Positions 58,695 to 64,000 of a stretch of 64,000 nucleotides of DNA are shown here, one piece after another; position 1 is the first letter of the stretch; the number at the start of each line of letters is the position of its first letter. This DNA comes from an uncultured Bacilli bacterium (GTDB lineage: Bacteria > Bacillota_I > Bacilli_A > RF39 > UBA660). The notes below the pieces were generated by a model, which was given only the letters and a program-made list of their open reading frames with translations, searched no databases and was not told where the DNA came from. Location: the NCBI GenBank assembly GCA_944363635.1, contig CALVUP010000004.1, positions 1 through 64,000 on the forward strand, written 5' to 3'. The translations under genes were made by a program, and so were the position numbers.

Positions 58695-60734
58695 CTACTT
58701 ATAATCTTCCTTTTTGCTTTTCATTAAAAGCGTAGCTTCTGAAATAGCATCATCAATCGTCTTAATATCATCTTTAATCATACTATATCCAATAGATGCC
58801 CCAAAACCATAAGGAAGTTTTTTTAACTCTTTTGCTAATTTTTTAGTATAGTTTTCAATTTGTGATTCACTATAACCAATCGTATAAATCAAAAATTCAT
58901 TTCCATTTGTTCTTATAATCTCACTGTTTTCAAGTTGGGTATTTACTAGGACAGAAGCTGCTTTTACAATTAAATCATCTCCCGCCTCATAGCCATGATT
59001 ATCATTTACATATTGTACATTATTTAAATCTATCATAATAATAGATTGAGGTAAAACTTTACATTCATCCCATTTATTAATATTCAAATTTAAATAATTT
59101 CTATTTTTAAGTGCTGTTAATAAGTCTGTATATTTTGCTCTTTCTTCTTTCTTCACTTGTTTCATTTTATGTTTATTTTTTGTATAAGCAATAATTCCAA
59201 TAATTACAAACAATATAACTAACAAAATAATAAATACGGTAATTAAGACTGTACTAAATGATGAAGTATCAAAATCTGTTGTTGTTAAATTAATTAAACC
59301 ACTGTTTCTATATCGATAATAAGAATTGGTATTGATAATGTAATTGAATAATTTATAGAATGTTTCGTCTTCTTTTTTTATCTTAAAACTATATTCGTTT
59401 GTAATTACATCTGTATACAATACTTCATAATTTTTAAAAATAGAATTTTTATAATATGAATACAATTCTTTATCAACCACAATCATACTTGTGGATTTTT
59501 TATCAACAAGATCTTTGATACGATCTACTTTAACAATATCAGCTCTACTGTTTTTTTCAAAGTATTTTGTAATCAAAGAAGATTCAAGCATTTTTACTTC
59601 TTCATTTTTAATACTTTCGAAAGAAGTAACCACATGATCATCTTCTACTTTTCCTAAAACAGCATAGCTTTCAATAAATGGAGAAACAGTAGAAGTATAG
59701 TTTTCGTTACTTAAACCATAATAATCAAAATATAAATCAACTTCACCATTACTAATCGCATTTTTTAAATCTTCAACACTTTCATATTTTTTATATGTAA
59801 ATTCAATATCCGCCAAACGACTCATACGATCAATATATTCCATAGCAATTCCTTCTACAGAATTATGAGTCGTAACTTCAAACGGAACATTTTCTACATA
59901 TCCATACACATAGGATTTTGAAATCAATTCTGTTTTTATTTTATCACTTACATCATTCTTTTCTAAATAATAGTCCAATAATTCACTATTATAATTGTCT
60001 ACATAATTTTGATTTTTCCACTGTGTAAAATGTTTTTTGATAATGCTATTTAGAGTATCATTATCATCACTTAATGTAAGCACGGCCTTCTTACTTAGAT
60101 CCGTAAAATAGTAATTTACATAATACGTGTTTGAAGCAATAATTTTATCTAAATAACGCATATAAGGAATCACGATTAAATCAACTTTTTTATCATCAAG
60201 ACCTTTATAAAGTTGATTTATATTTTCATAAGACACATAAGAAATGTTACTACTGCTTTTTAAATAATAACTCACTTCTGACATGTCATTGCTTAATACA
60301 CCAAGTTTTATATTGTTGATATCTGCCTCTTTAGTGATCGTCATTGCCTTTAGGCCAATAGCAACATAACTATCTTTAAATATTAATAAATCATTCTTTC
60401 CTAGTTCTTCCTCATTATTTAAAATACGAATACGGTATCCTTCCCCTGTTTCTTCTGAATCCAAAACGGGAATTTTATTAAACTCAAGACCTGTTTTGCT
60501 TTCTAAATTTGCTACATAGTTAAAGAATACCCCTTCTCCATCAAGTCCATAGACTGGATAATTGTTTACTATAGAAAAATCGATTTTGGTATTTGTATTT
60601 TCTTCCAACCATTTTTTTTCAGATAGATTAAAACTTGTTTTTCTACTTTCTGAATTAAAATACAAAAACACACCTACAAATGCAACAACAAATGCAATTA
60701 TAGGAATGATAATAAATAAGCGTTTCTTTTTCAT
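58695..60734 (-). CDS. tandem substrate-binding domain protein with degenerate GGDEF domain
   Basis: 679 residues: a signal or anchor segment at about 7-28, two extracytoplasmic solute-binding-type domains (about 40-265 and 270-490), a membrane helix near 498-522 (FSTVLITVFIILLVILFVIIG) and a GGDEF domain from about 535. That domain has DLLTALKNRNYLN, IIMIDLNNVQYVNDNHGYEAGD and IIRTNGNEFLIY. The signature GGDEF is NGNEF, lacking the metal-binding acidic residue. Diguanylate cyclase activity is unlikely, but substrate-binding or GTP-binding signalling is possible. Its start overlaps the preceding gene's stop by one base. Confidence 0.85.
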   Translation of the reverse strand: MKKKRLFIIIPIIAFVVAFVGVFLYFNSESRKTSFNLSEKKWLEENTNTKIDFSIVNNYPVYGLDGEGVFFNYVANLESKTGLEFNKIPVLDSEETGEGYRIRILNNEEELGKNDLLIFKDSYVAIGLKAMTITKEADINNIKLGVLSNDMSEVSYYLKSSSNISYVSYENINQLYKGLDDKKVDLIVIPYMRYLDKIIASNTYYVNYYFTDLSKKAVLTLSDDNDTLNSIIKKHFTQWKNQNYVDNYNSELLDYYLEKNDVSDKIKTELISKSYVYGYVENVPFEVTTHNSVEGIAMEYIDRMSRLADIEFTYKKYESVEDLKNAISNGEVDLYFDYYGLSNENYTSTVSPFIESYAVLGKVEDDHVVTSFESIKNEEVKMLESSLITKYFEKNSRADIVKVDRIKDLVDKKSTSMIVVDKELYSYYKNSIFKNYEVLYTDVITNEYSFKIKKEDETFYKLFNYIINTNSYYRYRNSGLINLTTTDFDTSSFSTVLITVFIILLVILFVIIGIIAYTKNKHKMKQVKKEERAKYTDLLTALKNRNYLNLNINKWDECKVLPQSIIMIDLNNVQYVNDNHGYEAGDDLIVKAASVLVNTQLENSEIIRTNGNEFLIYTIGYSESQIENYTKKLAKELKKLPYGFGASIGYSMIKDDIKTIDDAISEATLLMKSKKEDYK

Positions 60735-61207
60735 TAATTGTCACCTCGGTCTTTAGTAAAACTAAAACTATCCGCCGTGGCTTTCTTATAACCGATAATT
60801 GGATAACTACTATTTTTTTCATCTTCATTGTTTATAAAGACTTGAAAATCATAGAATTTTACTTGTTCTTCATCATAACTTTCTGTTACTTTTGAAGTTA
60901 GAGCTTTAGCATCTTTTAAAGCTGTATCTTGTTTTACCTCAATTGTCACATTTACAATTTTTCCTTGTATACGATAAGAAGCAGAAGAAACTTTATCTTC
61001 TTTTTCTAGAGTAGAAACCATTTCCTCCGCTTGGTCCTCTTGAATTTTTACCTCTTCTATTCCATCTAAACGATTGCCATAGTTTGCTTTTGTTGAATTA
61101 TCTGTAAAAAATACAATCGTACTAATGATCAAAATAATAATTAAAACAATGATAATTGTTAATAACAATTTCACTTTATTTTGCGTTAATTTTTTTATAA
61201 ATTTCAT
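60734..61207 (-). CDS. small membrane-anchored protein, unrecognised
   Basis: 157 residues. A basic start, one membrane helix at about 14-36 (LLLTIIIVLIIILIISTIVFF) and an extracytoplasmic domain of about 115 residues with regular alternation: VKIQEDQAEEMVSTLEKEDKVSSASYRIQGKIVNVTIEV followed by TALKDAKALTSKV. That alternation suggests an alpha/beta fold. No family recognised. ATG 61207 follows AAGGAGTGAAGC; an earlier in-frame start has no site. It is directly upstream of the GGDEF-like gene and may be cotranscribed. Confidence 0.75.
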   Translation of the reverse strand: MKFIKKLTQNKVKLLLTIIIVLIIILIISTIVFFTDNSTKANYGNRLDGIEEVKIQEDQAEEMVSTLEKEDKVSSASYRIQGKIVNVTIEVKQDTALKDAKALTSKVTESYDEEQVKFYDFQVFINNEDEKNSSYPIIGYKKATADSFSFTKDRGDN

Positions 61208-61293
61208 ACGCTTCACTCCTTGTATTATTATTATACAATAGTTTTTTTCAATAATCAATTTAAATCTATATGTAATTCTATGACAACGCTTCT

Positions 61294-61893
61294 TTACTTT
61301 ATGAATGCGTTTCGGATTAAAACTCGGTTGGGACCACTTTTATCCTTATTTTTAAATCCTTTAATAGTCCCTACAATGGTAATACGATCTCCTTCTTTAT
61401 AAGAACTTAAGTCTATTTTTTGATCATATAGATAAACATCCATAGCAAAAGTATATTTATCATCAGGATCTATATTCTCAAACCTGAGAATTTTATTTTT
61501 ATTATCGATAGCTACAATCGGTTCTGTAAACAACACATATTGATTATAGAAAGCATCGTAAGTGTTTTTGTTGTTGTCTATATACGCTACTGCGAAATCA
61601 AATAAATCAATTTTAATTGGCGTGTCTTCGTATTGTAAAGACCAAGGCCCTATTACGGTATCGTATCTTCCACCTTCTTCTCGATACTGAATCACTTTAT
61701 AAAACAAACCATAGTATTCTTTGCTTTGATTTGAATACTCTTTTGTTTTGATTGCAAATATAGGGCCCGTGTTCATTTTAGTGACTAATGCAATATCAAT
61801 TAAAGATAAAAAACAAACCACAACGACAATTAAAACAATATAACTTATAACTTTTTTAATTTTATGTTTCTTTTTGGTTTCCTTTTTCTTCAT
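61294..61893 (-). CDS. membrane-anchored extracytoplasmic protein, unrecognised
   Basis: 199 residues. A very basic N-terminus (MKKKETKKKHKIKK) leads into a membrane helix at about 16-34. The rest is outside, with YYGLFYKVIQYREEGGRYDTVIGPW near 60-84 and a C-terminal OB-like strand run: AIDNKNKILRFENIDPDDKYTF then ITIVGTIKGF. No known family. It follows ligA after 4 bases, so it is probably part of its operon. Confidence 0.75.
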   Translation of the reverse strand: MKKKETKKKHKIKKVISYIVLIVVVVCFLSLIDIALVTKMNTGPIFAIKTKEYSNQSKEYYGLFYKVIQYREEGGRYDTVIGPWSLQYEDTPIKIDLFDFAVAYIDNNKNTYDAFYNQYVLFTEPIVAIDNKNKILRFENIDPDDKYTFAMDVYLYDQKIDLSSYKEGDRITIVGTIKGFKNKDKSGPNRVLIRNAFIK

Positions 61894-61897
61894 ACAA

Positions 61898-64000
<2,103 letters not shown>

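Overview
The window is low-GC DNA from a spore-forming Firmicute. It uses the standard code (TGA serves as stop, for example at the end of the VanY gene). Evidence for sporulation is direct: a SpoIIAA/sigma-F locus, SpoVAC-AD-AE, YunB, a YutH-like coat protein, SpoID/SpoIID, DacF and two small CotF-like coat proteins. Gene content, the GGTGAT-type ribosome binding sites and NPNTY-type sortase signals suggest an uncultured gut member of the Bacilli, close to the genome-reduced lineages near Erysipelotrichia/RF39. That placement is inference.

Layout. 0-5.5 kb: a Tyr-Thr-Val tRNA operon, then a block resembling the Bacillus yut/yun region (S1-domain CvfD, NifU, YutH, YutD, YunB) and PrsW. 5.5-11.5 kb: envelope and housekeeping genes (UppP, pyrophosphatase, a non-catalytic deacetylase-like protein, RseP-CdsA-UppS). 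11.5-16.3 kb: a TetR-controlled heterodimeric ABC exporter with the operator inside its promoter. 16.3-22.8 kb: surface genes (a TasA-like/BspA leucine-rich repeat protein, class B sortase and its NPNTY substrate) flanking TmcAL. 22.8-26.9 kb: a YmfF/YmfH pair (YmfF frameshifted), DeoD and a MscS channel. 26.9-29.1 kb: an ADP-ribosyltransferase-like gene paired with a Cys-His family gene, divergent from two coat genes. 29.2-33.3 kb: a cyclophilin lipoprotein, a phosphodiesterase and a GntR-ABC operon. 33.3-35.4 kb: three tandem copies of an unrecognised HATGG family plus the decayed remains of a fourth. 35.5-40.2 kb: T-box-controlled GltX, MurD and SpoIID. 40.3-46.5 kb: an accessory stretch with superoxide reductase, a double GNAT, unknown proteins and two pseudogenes. 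46.6-64 kb: tRNA-Leu, ScpAB, the spoVA and spoIIA loci, cell-wall carboxypeptidases, a degenerate GGDEF protein and LigA.

The sporulation loci are the most coherent theme. Two Spo0A boxes precede spoIIAA-sigF. A terminator separates that operon from spoVAC-AD-AE, which has its own sigma-G-like promoter. The anti-sigma factor gene spoIIAB, normally between spoIIAA and sigF, is absent: only 14 bases separate the two genes. Other points for follow-up are the HATGG array, the ADP-ribosyltransferase-like pair, a sortase with Lys where Arg is expected, and two genes that look leaderless.
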